From: Gemmatimonadota bacterium
GTDB lineage: Bacteria > ARS69
Length of the DNA stretch: 64,000 nt
Assembly: GCA_030747075.1 (NCBI GenBank)
Contig: JASLLL010000010.1
Coordinates: forward strand, 19,679-83,678
Reading direction: 5' to 3'
Made by a program: the position numbers and the translations under genes. The notes under the pieces were generated by a model. It did no database searches, had not been told where the DNA came from, and saw nothing but the letters and a program-made list of their open reading frames with translations. This document shows positions 20,288-29,384 of this stretch, piece by piece; positions within the stretch are counted from its first letter, which is position 1; every line of letters starts with the position of its first letter.

Positions 20288-21689
20288 CTTCGCGGGATGT
20301 CGCGTCGAAGATCGTCACGCTTCCGGGGTTCTTCTGCCCACCGGGTGTCGGGTGGTGCCCGGCCGAGTCGTCGTCGTTGGCGTTGGACACATAGACGCGG
20401 CTCCCGTCGGGCGTGAAGGAGATCCCGATCGGCCGCCGGAGGATGTTCATGGGCATCCCGTTGCTCATGTCCATGGTGGGCTGAAGAGTGGCGAGGACCG
20501 AGGGCGCATCCGCGGATGTCACATCCACCACGGAGACGGATCCCTCGACCCAGTTGGCCACCCACAGTTCCGTCCCGCCCGGGGCCAGCGTCAGGTGCCA
20601 GGGTGTGTCGCCGACATCCACCGACGCGGTCCATGCATAGGAGGCGGTATCCATCACGAAGACCTTGTCCGTGCCGAGCGTCGAGACAAAGAGGCGGGAA
20701 TCATCGGCCGAGAGCACGCACTGCTGCGGCTGGTGTGCTTCCGTGCCTGCCGGAATCGCGATGCCCTGCTTGACAACGGCAGGTGCGGGCGTGGTCCGGT
20801 AGATCGTCACATTGTCGGTCAGGATGTTGGTGACATAGACGAGGCTTCCATCGGCAGTCATGTCGAGTCCGTGCGGAACCTCCGCATTCGGGATCGTGAA
20901 CGAGTGCGTCTGCGTCAGTGTGGAGGGATCGAATACGCGAACCGCGTTGTCGCCGCTGACCTGATCGAAGTTCGTGACCCACAGCTGCGACCGATCCGGC
21001 GTCAGCATCATGAGCGCGGGGAAGGTCCCTGCTTCTCCCGTGCGGAGCAGTTCGTAAGTGTCCGCGTCATACACGCGCAGGTTGTCCGTGGCGGTTTCGA
21101 AACGCGAGACATAGACCTCGCGCGCGGCCTCATCCACGAAGACGGAATGCGGGGCCACCACTTCGATCAGTCGGATGAGTTGATTCGACTCCATGTCCAG
21201 AACCGCGACGGCGTCTTCACCCTGACAGGCGACGAAGGCCTTCCTGGTGGACGCGGAGTACATCGCCGTTCCGTCATCGGTGGAGGCGCCCTGCTCGATC
21301 CAGCAGCGGAGGAGTTTCATGTCCTCCTCGGAGAGGGGATCCCCACCCAGGGGCATCCGGGGTTCGATCCGTCCCTGGATGCGCTGGAGGAGCGGGCTTT
21401 GCTCCGCCGCGTAGGGGATCGTGACAGAGCCTGTCGTGCTGCCGTCCGCCAGCTTCCCGTACGAAGTGAGCTGCAGTCCGGCGGCGTTCCCGGTTTCGTC
21501 ATGGCAGCCGACGATGGAGCAGTTCTCCTGGAGGACCGGAAGGACGCTCCCGGAGAATGCGAGGTCTCCGGGGGGGTCACAGGCGTCGTCGCCCGGGCCG
21601 GAGCCGCTGTCACCACAGCCGGCGAAGAGGACGAACGCGGCGAAGAGGGCGGCGGGATGGATCTTGCGGAGAGCGGGCGGCTGGTTCAT
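20232..21689 (-). CDS. YVTN beta-propeller lipoprotein with an N-terminal cytochrome c-like domain
   Basis: Exported lipoprotein of 485 residues; the ATG at 21689 starts a signal peptide ending in the lipobox LFAGC (C25). Residues 45-135 look like a small cytochrome c domain: C57-SIVG-C62-H63 is a CX4CH variant of the haem motif, and M112 in RMPLGGDPLSEED could be the axial methionine. From about residue 150 on, repeats of the YVTN type (SLVYVTNILTDNVTIY, ELWVANWVEGSVSVVD, RVYVSNANDDD) form a propeller. Probably a periplasmic or surface redox or binding protein; partner unknown. It ends inside dnaE2 (56-base antisense overlap). Confidence 0.85.
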   Translation of the reverse strand: MNQPPALRKIHPAALFAAFVLFAGCGDSGSGPGDDACDPPGDLAFSGSVLPVLQENCSIVGCHDETGNAAGLQLTSYGKLADGSTTGSVTIPYAAEQSPLLQRIQGRIEPRMPLGGDPLSEEDMKLLRCWIEQGASTDDGTAMYSASTRKAFVACQGEDAVAVLDMESNQLIRLIEVVAPHSVFVDEAAREVYVSRFETATDNLRVYDADTYELLRTGEAGTFPALMMLTPDRSQLWVTNFDQVSGDNAVRVFDPSTLTQTHSFTIPNAEVPHGLDMTADGSLVYVTNILTDNVTIYRTTPAPAVVKQGIAIPAGTEAHQPQQCVLSADDSRLFVSTLGTDKVFVMDTASYAWTASVDVGDTPWHLTLAPGGTELWVANWVEGSVSVVDVTSADAPSVLATLQPTMDMSNGMPMNILRRPIGISFTPDGSRVYVSNANDDDSAGHHPTPGGQKNPGSVTIFDATSREVIRDTSVPNFARFVSFLP

Positions 21690-21743
21690 TCGGGAGATCC
21701 TCGAAGCTTGGTAGGTAAAGTCGATACCGGCAGACTGCCGCGA

Positions 21744-21772
21744 ACTATGGCCAGCGGGCATTGCGTTGTCAA
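21744..21772 (-). promoter_or_regulatory. Candidate promoter of the beta-propeller lipoprotein gene
   Basis: On the minus strand TTGACA (21772-21767), a 17-base spacer and CATAGT (21749-21744) match a sigma-70 promoter. The -35 is a perfect consensus hexamer. The predicted transcript would start about 50 bases before the ATG at 21689. Confidence 0.55.
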
Positions 21773-21865
21773 CGAACCACGCACTCGATGGCGTGCGCGG
21801 GTTTTCTCTGGCGAAGTCGCCCCCGCCGGGCCAGACTCGGCCGAATCGACGCGGGAGGGATGAGT

Positions 21866-22396
21866 GTGAAGCGAAAGGTTCACTCCGGGAGGATTCTCGA
21901 CTTCTTCGAGGAGGAAGTCCAGCTCCCCAACGGCGCGGTCGCCACGCTGGAGTTCGCGCACCATCCGGGAGCGGCCGCGGCCGTGCCGCTTCACGAAGAC
22001 ATGTCCGTCACCATGCTGCGGCAGTACCGCCATGCGGTGGGCGGATGGATTTGGGAGATCCCCGCAGGCAAACTGGACTTTCCGGATGAAGAACCGCTGG
22101 ATTGCGCCCGGAGAGAACTGGCGGAAGAGGCCGGGCTGGCCGCCTCGGAGTGGAAGAAGCTCGGGTCGATTCTCACGACCCCCGGCTTCTGCGACGAGGT
22201 CATCCACCTCTATCTGGCGCGCGGGTTGTCGGATGTGCCGGTGGCCCACGAGCGCGATGAAGTGATCGAAGTCCACCGCATGGCGCTGGCGGAAGCCGTC
22301 GCTTTGATCCCGACGGAGGAGATCCGCGACACCAAGACGGTTGCGGCTCTTCAGGCGACGGTGCTTCTTCTTGCAAAGGGGAGTCCCGGAGGCTGA
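21866..22396 (+). CDS. NUDIX hydrolase, ADP-ribose pyrophosphatase type
   Basis: Hydrolase of nucleoside-diphosphate compounds, 176 residues. The NUDIX box is seen in GKLDFPDEEPLDCARRELAE followed by EAGL, with the metal-binding RELAEE core; preceding MLRQYRHAVGGWIWEIPAG and following LTTPGFCDEVIHLYLARGL are typical of ADP-ribose pyrophosphatases. The GTG at 21866 is preferred since GGGAGGG ends six bases before it; the in-frame ATG at 21860 directly abuts that site. A role in nucleotide housekeeping is inferred. Confidence 0.87.
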   Translation: MKRKVHSGRILDFFEEEVQLPNGAVATLEFAHHPGAAAAVPLHEDMSVTMLRQYRHAVGGWIWEIPAGKLDFPDEEPLDCARRELAEEAGLAASEWKKLGSILTTPGFCDEVIHLYLARGLSDVPVAHERDEVIEVHRMALAEAVALIPTEEIRDTKTVAALQATVLLLAKGSPGG

Positions 22397-22487
22397 CCCG
22401 CGCAGGAGATTCCTCTCGACCGGATGTCTCCATCCGTCGAAAACTCTGGAGAAGCGGCCCTGCCGGGTCGCGGGAAGGGAGGTCCAC

Positions 22488-23009
22488 ATGGCGGGAGCCA
22501 TTCCGAAGCGGAGCGTGTTGGTTCGCATTCGCATGGCTGACGGGGAAACGCGCGAGGGGATGCTCTACCTCGACTACATCGACGCGATCCATCGAGGAGA
22601 GCAGACGCTGCTCGACAAGCTGAACGATGATTACCCGTGGTTTCCTCTCGGCGATGCCACGGACGGAACGACCGGAATCGTGAATCGAAGCCAGGTCGTG
22701 CTGGTGGAACCGGGGAAGGGCACTCCCGCGGAGGCTCTGCGCACTCCGGCCACGGGGACCTTCCGCGAAGAGTCCGTGACGGTCGAACTCTCCGGCGGCG
22801 AGAAGATCCACGGGCGCGTCGCCATGGATCTGCCGGAGGAGTTTTCCCGCGTGTCCGACTTTCTCAACTTCCCGGAGTGCTTCTTCGCGCTGGAGACTTC
22901 CGACGGACCGGTGCTGATTGCGAAGGATCACCTGTTCCTTCTCACGCCGCATGAGGACCCGCCGCCCATGCCGGAGACTCTCGACACGGAGACGGGCAGG
23001 AACGCGTGA
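22488..23009 (+). CDS. Unknown protein with two related beta-rich segments
   Basis: Soluble protein of 173 residues of unknown function. The ATG at 22488 has GGGAGG five bases upstream. Two segments look alike: residues ~10-35 (SVLVRIRMADGETREGMLYL) and ~97-115 (SVTVELSGGEKIHGRVAMDL), each a beta hairpin with a charged turn, followed by sequences ending in VVLVEP and HLFLLTP. This suggests an internal duplication of a small barrel-like fold. It overlaps the rhomboid start by four bases, so the two are probably co-translated and may be functionally linked. Confidence 0.7.
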   Translation: MAGAIPKRSVLVRIRMADGETREGMLYLDYIDAIHRGEQTLLDKLNDDYPWFPLGDATDGTTGIVNRSQVVLVEPGKGTPAEALRTPATGTFREESVTVELSGGEKIHGRVAMDLPEEFSRVSDFLNFPECFFALETSDGPVLIAKDHLFLLTPHEDPPPMPETLDTETGRNA

Positions 23010-24211
23010 AGGGGGCCTTTCCGGAACCCGTGACGCCGGAGAGTGCCCCCCGGGGGCGCCGGTCGGTGGTTCGACCCAGTGTCCCGGGACCGGTCGTTCT
23101 GCGGCCGGCGAAGATGACGCGCTTCCTCCTGGTTGCCATTTCCGGATGGTATGCCGTCATGGTCCTTGCCACGCTCGCGACCCGCAGTGAGGGTGGACTC
23201 GGCGTTCTCCTGAAGGTGGACCGGGCGGTCCTTCTGCACTTCGGCGCGAATCACGGCGCTCTGGTTCGCGCGGGAGAAGTGTGGCGGCTGGCCACTTCCT
23301 GCCTCCTGCATGCCAATGCCGTCCATCTCGTCGCGAACGGATTCGCGCTCTTCGTACTTGGGCGGAATCTGGAGGCCTTCTATGGAGCGTGGTCGCTCTT
23401 GTTTCTCTTCCTGATCTCCGGGATTGCCGGGTCTGCTGCCAGCGCCTTTCTTTCAGAGACCACCTCCGTTGGAGCCTCCGGGGGGATTTTCGGACTGCTG
23501 GGCGCGTCGCTGGTCTTCTCCTACCTCCACCGCGACCTTCTTCCGAAGCGTGTGATCCGGATCATGGGGACGGCGCTCGTGCCGTGGGTGGTCTTCAATG
23601 TCGTCGTGGGGATGTTCTTCCCGGTCATCGACGCCAACGCGCACATCGGCGGTCTTCTGGCGGGTGCGGCGGTGGCATTCTACCTCCCGGTTCCGGCGGT
23701 GGAGGAGGCGCTCGGCAGAAGGCGGGACGGTCCGGGAAGAGCGCTGGGCGTGTGCGCGCTCGGGCTGATGCTGGTTTCGCTCATGGCGGGTCGCCCGACT
23801 CTCTCCCGAATGGTCGGAAGCGATCGCGCGCGGTGGGATTCGCGAGTGATGGCCATCATTGCGGTGGGCGAGAGGGCGCAGGATATGCGGGTCGTGAACG
23901 AGCGCCTTCGGCGGGAACCGGATGTGCCGTCGCTCTGGCGGGAGCGCGCTCGCCTTCACGCGAGGTCCGCGCTCTGGGTGGCGGCGCTGGAGGACTACCG
24001 GCGAGCGGTTCGCCTCGCGGGGGAGGCCGTGGATCCGCTGGAGGCCGTGGATCGCTATCTGCGTGCCGCGGCACTGGCCGCGACCGGGGAGACCGAGGCC
24101 GCGGAAGCAGCGTTCGAGCTGGCACTGCGAGCCGACCCCACGGACCCCGGACGGGAATCTGCGGAGCGGGTGTTGCGCAAGGCCGGGATTCCGATCCCGT
24201 TGCTCCGTTAG
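23006..24211 (+). CDS. Rhomboid-family intramembrane serine protease with TPR-like tail
   Basis: Membrane protease of 401 residues. The catalytic serine is S158 in GASGGIFG and the catalytic histidine H213 in NAHIGGLLAG; about six transmembrane helices surround them, with the conserved HANAVHLVANGFALFVLG segment (His/Asn oxyanion side) earlier. After the last helix (about residue 270) there is a soluble tail of some 130 residues with helical TPR-like pairs (ALWVAALEDYRRAVRLAGEA). The GTG start overlaps the previous gene. The substrate is unknown; an MFS gene follows after four bases. Confidence 0.88.
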   Translation: MKGAFPEPVTPESAPRGRRSVVRPSVPGPVVLRPAKMTRFLLVAISGWYAVMVLATLATRSEGGLGVLLKVDRAVLLHFGANHGALVRAGEVWRLATSCLLHANAVHLVANGFALFVLGRNLEAFYGAWSLLFLFLISGIAGSAASAFLSETTSVGASGGIFGLLGASLVFSYLHRDLLPKRVIRIMGTALVPWVVFNVVVGMFFPVIDANAHIGGLLAGAAVAFYLPVPAVEEALGRRRDGPGRALGVCALGLMLVSLMAGRPTLSRMVGSDRARWDSRVMAIIAVGERAQDMRVVNERLRREPDVPSLWRERARLHARSALWVAALEDYRRAVRLAGEAVDPLEAVDRYLRAAALAATGETEAAEAAFELALRADPTDPGRESAERVLRKAGIPIPLLR

Positions 24212-24215
24212 CCGA

Positions 24216-25358
24216 ATGGGCTTCCTCCCGCGCATCTATCTCGCCTCGCTTCTGGCTGATTTCGCACTCTATCTGGCCTATGCCGCGGTTCCGTTCCTGG
24301 CCATCGGACTGGGGGCCGGGCCGCTGGTTCTGGGGCTGCTCCCTGCGGTGTCGGCCCTCTTCTACATGGGTTCCGCAGCCGTCTCCGGTCGGCTTTCGGA
24401 CCGCGTCTCTCGGATCGTGCTGGCCCGGTCGGGCTGCGTCGCTTTCGCGCTGGCCTGTGTCGCAATCTCGACCGCGCCCACCGTTCCGCTTCTCATTGCG
24501 GCGGTCCCGCTGGGAGGGCTGGCCATGGGAATGTTCTGGTCGCCGCTTCAGGCAGCGCTATCGGACGCGGCGGGCCGAGACCGTCTCACGGGGTCGGTGG
24601 CCATCTTCAACATTGCGTGGAGCCTCGGGAAAGGGCTCGGGTTTCTGGTCGCCGGGTACGCGATGATCATGGGCGGACCCTCCAGGGTGATTCTATGGGC
24701 GCTCGTCCCGGTGCTCGCGACCGCCGCGCTTCTTCCCGGGCGATGCGTGCGCGATGCCGCGCCGGGCGCTCCAGGGCCTCACCCCGAAGAGACAGAGGCC
24801 CCGCACACGGACTCGCCGCTCCTGCGCATGGCGTGGATGACCAACGCGCTGGCGTTCGGGATCGGGAACGCCCTCAACGCGCACGCTCCCCGGTTCCTTC
24901 TTGAGCAAGGCGCGGATGAACGGGACTTCGGGCTCTTTCTCGGCGCAGTGTTCGGGATTCAGACGATTGCCGTGGCGGCCTTCTTTCGATTGCGCCCCGG
25001 GCGGTCCTCGCTACTGGCGTCGCATCTGCTGTCGGCGGCAGCCCTCGTGCTCTTCGTCGTGGCGACCTCGACCTTTGGGCGCATTCTGGCCGCAATCCCG
25101 CTCGGGGTGGGACTCGGGCTGGCCTATCACTCTTCGATCCACGCCAGCCTCGACCGGCCGACAGGTCGGGGAGCCGCCGCGGGAATGCACGAGACTCTCC
25201 TGGGTGCCGGGAACTCCGCCGTCCCCCTCATCGGAGGAGCGGCGGCCGCATTGTCCGGTTCGCTGGCTGCTCCGTTCGTCATGTGTCTGGTGCTTCTGGC
25301 GGTCTCGGTCGTCTGGATCGGGGCATGGCGCCCCTCCCGGCCTCGTGAAGGAGTGTAG
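24216..25358 (+). CDS. Major facilitator superfamily transporter
   Basis: Integral membrane protein of 380 residues with about 12 helices. The MFS loop motif is seen in SGRLSDRVSRIVLARSG between helices 2 and 3, and the two halves are joined by a hydrophilic loop at about residues 180-205. The ATG at 24216 lies just after the rhomboid stop; the longer frame upstream is a shadow of that gene. Substrate unknown; the compact size and motif fit a drug/metabolite exporter. Confidence 0.82.
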   Translation: MGFLPRIYLASLLADFALYLAYAAVPFLAIGLGAGPLVLGLLPAVSALFYMGSAAVSGRLSDRVSRIVLARSGCVAFALACVAISTAPTVPLLIAAVPLGGLAMGMFWSPLQAALSDAAGRDRLTGSVAIFNIAWSLGKGLGFLVAGYAMIMGGPSRVILWALVPVLATAALLPGRCVRDAAPGAPGPHPEETEAPHTDSPLLRMAWMTNALAFGIGNALNAHAPRFLLEQGADERDFGLFLGAVFGIQTIAVAAFFRLRPGRSSLLASHLLSAAALVLFVVATSTFGRILAAIPLGVGLGLAYHSSIHASLDRPTGRGAAAGMHETLLGAGNSAVPLIGGAAAALSGSLAAPFVMCLVLLAVSVVWIGAWRPSRPREGV

Positions 25359-25401
25359 GCGACTCCGCCATCACACCGGGATCAGAGCGACTCATCCGCG
25401 G

Positions 25402-25430
25402 TCCACACGCAGCCCTGTCTCTGGTAGGAT
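25402..25430 (+). promoter_or_regulatory. Candidate promoter of the exonuclease-glycosylase pair
   Basis: TCCACA (25402-25407), a 17-base spacer and TAGGAT (25425-25430) stand 27 bases before the GTG start at 25458. The -35 matches consensus in four of six positions and the -10 in four of six. Confidence 0.35.
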
Positions 25431-25457
25431 GGCACCCCACGCTCTCCGGGAGACGCC

Positions 25458-26030
25458 GTGACTGCCTCGCTTCGAACAGCACGCTTCGCCGTCCTCGACT
25501 TTGAGACTACCGGGCTCTCTCCGAGGCAGGGTGCGGAGATCGTCGAAACGGGGGCGGTGCGGTTCGGAGGGGAAGGTTCAGGCGATACCTTCTCCCGGCT
25601 TTCGCGCCCACGGAATCCCATTCCCCCCATGGCCACACGCATCCACAACATCACGGATGACATGGTGGCGGGAGAGCCTCCCTTCGCGGAGATTCTCCCG
25701 GAACTACTGAGCTTTCTGGGCGATCGGATTGTCGTGGCGCACAACGCACCGTTCGACCTGGGGTTTCTCCGCGCCGCCATGGCGAGTGCCGGGCTGCCTC
25801 CTCTTTCGAATCTTGTGCTGGACACGGTGCAGCTCTCGCGGAGAGTTCACCCCGCGTCTCCGAACCATCGGCTGGACTTCCTCTGCCACCATCACGATAT
25901 CTTCCGGGAGGCGGGGCATCGAGCGCTCGATGATGCGCTCGCCACGACGGAACTTCTGCGAATCCTGCTGGAGGCGGCTCCGAGTGAAGTGCTCGACGAG
26001 TACTCCGAACTCGTCGAGGCGCGCGCGTGA
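25458..26030 (+). CDS. DnaQ-like 3'-5' exonuclease (DEDDh)
   Basis: Exonuclease of the DnaQ/PolC epsilon family, 190 residues. The DEDDh residues are seen: D and E in VLDFETTGLSP, D in VAHNAPFDLGFL, and the HxxxxxD pair in GHRALDDALATTELL. It consists of the nuclease domain alone, without a clamp-binding or polymerase-binding extension that I can recognise. A GTG start is used. It overlaps a uracil-DNA glycosylase gene by four bases, pointing to DNA repair or proofreading. Confidence 0.9.
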   Translation: MTASLRTARFAVLDFETTGLSPRQGAEIVETGAVRFGGEGSGDTFSRLSRPRNPIPPMATRIHNITDDMVAGEPPFAEILPELLSFLGDRIVVAHNAPFDLGFLRAAMASAGLPPLSNLVLDTVQLSRRVHPASPNHRLDFLCHHHDIFREAGHRALDDALATTELLRILLEAAPSEVLDEYSELVEARA

Positions 26031-26587
26031 CCGCGCTGGCGGATGTGCGTACGGGACTCGGCGAGTGCGATCGCTGTCCCCTTCATGCAACGCGCGGGAG
26101 GCTGGTGTTCGGAACGGGAAACCCGGAGGCGGAACTCGTCCTTGTGGGGGAAGCTCCCGGTGCGCGCGAGGATCGGGACGGGCTTCCGTTTGTCGGAGCG
26201 GCGGGGAAACTCCTGGACGCGATGCTTTCCCGCATCCGGCTCACTCGCCGGGACATCTACATCGCCAATGTCCTGAAGTGCCGCCCCCCGGACAACCGAA
26301 ACCCCCGTCCGGAGGAGATTGAGCAGTGCGTTCCTTTCCTGTTTGAGCAACTCGGGGCCATTCACCCTCAGGTTGTGGGAACACTGGGGAACTTCGCCAC
26401 GCGCACGCTGCTGGAAACGCGCGAGGGGATCACGGCACTGCGTGGCCGGGAGTTCTCGGTGCGAGGGTTCCGAGTGGTGCCCATGTACCATCCGGCGGCC
26501 GCTCTCCACAACGGCTCTCTCCGCCCGGAGATCGAAGCGGACTTTCTCCGACTCGGCCGGATTCTGGGGTGCGCTCCGGTCGCCTGA
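26027..26587 (+). CDS. Uracil-DNA glycosylase, family 4
   Basis: Removes uracil from DNA; 186 residues. Four iron-sulfur ligands are visible: C14 and C17 in CDRCPLHATRG and two later cysteines in NVLKCRPPDNR and IEQCVPF. The active-site motif GEAPGAREDRDGLPFVG and the C-terminal MYHPAA segment (HPSP-like motif) are typical of family 4. The GTG start overlaps the exonuclease stop. The enzyme needs a cluster, a link to the SUF operon upstream. Confidence 0.93.
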   Translation: MTALADVRTGLGECDRCPLHATRGRLVFGTGNPEAELVLVGEAPGAREDRDGLPFVGAAGKLLDAMLSRIRLTRRDIYIANVLKCRPPDNRNPRPEEIEQCVPFLFEQLGAIHPQVVGTLGNFATRTLLETREGITALRGREFSVRGFRVVPMYHPAAALHNGSLRPEIEADFLRLGRILGCAPVA

Positions 26588-26614
26588 CTCAGAGCGGAAT
26601 CGCACGCTCAGGTT

Positions 26615-26623
26615 TGGTATACT
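26615..26623 (+). promoter_or_regulatory. Candidate extended -10 promoter of the FG-GAP gene
   Basis: TG-G-TATACT (26615-26623) is a strong extended -10, 29 bases before the TTG start at 26653. No convincing -35 is seen at 17-18 bases, which extended -10 promoters can do without. Confidence 0.4.
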
Positions 26624-26652
26624 GGGCACGGACTGCATCCTGGAGGCTCACC

Positions 26653-29235
26653 TTGCGCCGCATTCTTCCTCTGCTTCTGCGTTCCGTCGTGTGGTGGTTG
26701 CCGCTGCTTCCGTCGTCGTCGGGAGCGGTGTTCGTGGAGAGGGCGGCGACTCTCGGCGTGGACAGTACCGTCTGCATGACCTATGCGGCGGGGTTTGTCG
26801 ACTTCGATGGAGATTGGGATACGGATCTCTATGTGGGTCGGCACTGGCGCGATCCTTCCATCCTCTATCGGAATGACGGGTCCGGCATGATGACCGATGT
26901 GTCTCAGCACTATGGCGTGGGGTACAGCGATCGTCACGATGCCCGGTGGGCCGACCTCGACGGGGACGGCCTGCCGGACCAGTACATCATTCACGGAGCA
27001 GGAGGGGGGACGGGCTTCCAGGAGAACGAGTTGTTCTGGAACGAGGGGAACGGCGTGTTCATGGACGGAGCGGTTGCGGCGGGTGTGGGCGACGGCTACG
27101 GACGGGGCCGGGAGCTTGGGGTGGCGGACTTCGACCGGAACGGATTCCTGGACTTCTTCGTGGGGAACGACTACCGCCCGGGGTCCACGCGACCCAACCG
27201 GCTCTTCTGGAATCTGGGCAATCGCCTGTTCTCCACCGACCCGGGCGGGGGTGACCTCTTCATGGCCCGCAATCATGTGTCCGCCGTGGACTACAACGGC
27301 GACTTCTGGCCGGACCTGATGCTGACCAATCCTCACGCGCAGCCCGGGGAACTCTATCGAAACGAGGCCGGATCGGGCTGGACGAACATCACCGCGACCG
27401 CGTTTCCGAATGAGCCTGAAGCACTGGGGATGGCGCAGGGGATGGCGTGGGGGGACATGGACAACGACGGCGATCTCGATCTCTTTGTTTCCGCGGGAGT
27501 CCGTGGCATGTGGGATTTCGTGGGGCTGGAGGCCGACTCCGTGCGGTGGTATCTGGAGTGTGAGATCGGGGAGACGAAGCGCGTCGACGCGGTTGTGGTT
27601 GCGGACTCGGTGACGATTCGCGCGGTGGCGTCGGACTTTCACCCGCTGACCTTTCATGTCGGAGCACTCGGGCTGGTTCCGCCGGACTTCCCGGCGACCT
27701 TCGCGATCGCGGACATTGTGGGTGAGCCGGTCGATCCCGGCGAAGGGGGACTGTTCCTGTGGAGCGATCCGGGCGCGTCGTCGGACACAGTCCGGGTACG
27801 CCTCTCCGGCGGATCGGCGAAGGGCCTCCTTGCGGGAGGATCGCTTCGCTTTCCCGGCGGGGCCATTCTCTCCGTGACCGCCGACTCTCTGTCGCCTCCT
27901 CCGCCCTACGCGTTCGCCTCGTGGCAGAACGGTCTGTTTGAGAATCGGGGGGACGGGACATTCGCCGAGTCGAAGTCGGGGTTCCGCGATCTGGACAACC
28001 CCTCGTGGAATACGATGGGCGCCGCGTGGGTGGACTACGACAATGACGGCTGGCTGGACCTCTACCTGTGCAACGGCGGGACCATCGAGACCGGCAACCA
28101 GCCGAATGTGCTCTTGAGGAACACGAACGGAACATCCTTCCTGGATGTGACGACCGCAGAGGGGGTCGCTGGCTCCACGGTGGGAATGACGGATGGCGCG
28201 TGCTGGGGAGATGTGGATGGCGACGGCGACCCGGACCTCTTTGTGACGCACGGCGCGGAGCACCCGCCGGATGGCGTCGGGCCGCGCGAGCTGTTTCTGA
28301 ATGAAGGAACCCGCGGGAACTGGGTGGTTCTTCGTCCGCGCGGGATGGTCTCCAATGTGACGGGAGTGGGGTCCGTCTTCCGTGTTGTCACGGGAGGACG
28401 CGAGATCTGGAGAACGCTCCTCGGGGAAAGCGAGAACGGTTTCCACTCGACCCCGGAGGTGCGCGTCGGCCTCGGCGTGGAGACGGTCTGCGACACGGTG
28501 GAGTGCTTCTGGCCGTCGGGTGTGGTGGACCGGTGGACGGCGGTCTCCGGCAACGCCTCCTATCTTGCGATCGAAGGCGGAGAGCTTCGCGCCGCCGGCC
28601 CGCCTTCGCTGGAGATCACGCCGGCCGTCATCGCGGACACACTGGTGGCGCGCGAGTTCCGGAGCTACGGCGTGGACCTTGCGAATACCGGGGCAGCGGC
28701 AGCGGACTTTTCCGTATCGATCGAGGATTGCACCGGGGGCGCCGTTTCGTGGGTGACGGTCTCTCCGTCGGCGAGCGCCGTCTGGCCTGCCGGGACCCGG
28801 AGCGTTGTGCTGAGTGCGGATGCCTCCTTCGCGACTGCGGGAGATTATTGCCTCCGGGCGGTGTTTGCATCGTCCGATCCGGCGGGGCCGGACACGCTCG
28901 ACATTTCCCTGACCGTGAACGAACCCGAGACGGGAGTCTCTCTTTCTGAAGGGGCTCCCGTTCGCTTCGCGTTGGGTCGACCGCTGCCGAATCCATCGCG
29001 CGCAGGTGTCCGGATGGAACTGGCTCTGCCGCAGGCAGGGGAGGTGGATGTCGCGGTCCTTGATCTGCAGGGTCGGCGGGTTGCCACGCTGGCGCGGGGA
29101 CGCCGACCGGCGGGGAGGTCCACGCTCGTCTGGACCCCCGGCAAGGGCGACCTGCGGCCCGCGCCCGGTGTCTTCTTCGTCCGTGCGAGCTGGAAGGGTC
29201 TCACTTCCTCCAGAAAAGTCGTTCTGATCCCCTGA
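26653..29235 (+). CDS. Secreted FG-GAP / ASPIC-UnbV protein with C-terminal sorting domain
   Basis: Large exported protein of 860 residues. The TTG at 26653 is chosen because GGAGG lies six bases upstream and a signal peptide follows. Calcium-binding FG-GAP/VCBS repeats of the DxDxDG type recur (DFDGDWDTDLYVG, DLDGDGLPDQY, DMDNDGDLDLFVS, DVDGDGDPDLFVT). At about residues 290-420 a different beta domain interrupts the propeller. An ASPIC/UnbV domain (GNWVVLRPRG to about residue 640) follows, then a CARDB-like region and a C-terminal FlgD-like sorting domain (PLPNPSRAGVRMEL onward). Likely a cell-surface adhesin or binding protein. Confidence 0.87.
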   Translation: MRRILPLLLRSVVWWLPLLPSSSGAVFVERAATLGVDSTVCMTYAAGFVDFDGDWDTDLYVGRHWRDPSILYRNDGSGMMTDVSQHYGVGYSDRHDARWADLDGDGLPDQYIIHGAGGGTGFQENELFWNEGNGVFMDGAVAAGVGDGYGRGRELGVADFDRNGFLDFFVGNDYRPGSTRPNRLFWNLGNRLFSTDPGGGDLFMARNHVSAVDYNGDFWPDLMLTNPHAQPGELYRNEAGSGWTNITATAFPNEPEALGMAQGMAWGDMDNDGDLDLFVSAGVRGMWDFVGLEADSVRWYLECEIGETKRVDAVVVADSVTIRAVASDFHPLTFHVGALGLVPPDFPATFAIADIVGEPVDPGEGGLFLWSDPGASSDTVRVRLSGGSAKGLLAGGSLRFPGGAILSVTADSLSPPPPYAFASWQNGLFENRGDGTFAESKSGFRDLDNPSWNTMGAAWVDYDNDGWLDLYLCNGGTIETGNQPNVLLRNTNGTSFLDVTTAEGVAGSTVGMTDGACWGDVDGDGDPDLFVTHGAEHPPDGVGPRELFLNEGTRGNWVVLRPRGMVSNVTGVGSVFRVVTGGREIWRTLLGESENGFHSTPEVRVGLGVETVCDTVECFWPSGVVDRWTAVSGNASYLAIEGGELRAAGPPSLEITPAVIADTLVAREFRSYGVDLANTGAAAADFSVSIEDCTGGAVSWVTVSPSASAVWPAGTRSVVLSADASFATAGDYCLRAVFASSDPAGPDTLDISLTVNEPETGVSLSEGAPVRFALGRPLPNPSRAGVRMELALPQAGEVDVAVLDLQGRRVATLARGRRPAGRSTLVWTPGKGDLRPAPGVFFVRASWKGLTSSRKVVLIP

Positions 29236-29384
29236 TTCAGGCCGATCAACCCCCCACGGCCGCATTTTTCCCTTATCCAAGAGTGGACATCGGTCTAGAA
29301 TGGCCACGATTTGCGTCGGGCGTCTCGCTTGCGAGGCAGCCCGGAACCTGTGTGTTTTCAGACTCACCATGAGGACCGGTTGTC

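Noticed and set aside
26608-29370. A 920-codon open frame on the minus strand
   Set aside because: It is opposite the FG-GAP gene, has no ribosome site or domain and reads as Arg/His/Gly-rich protein, the usual shadow of a GC-rich gene.
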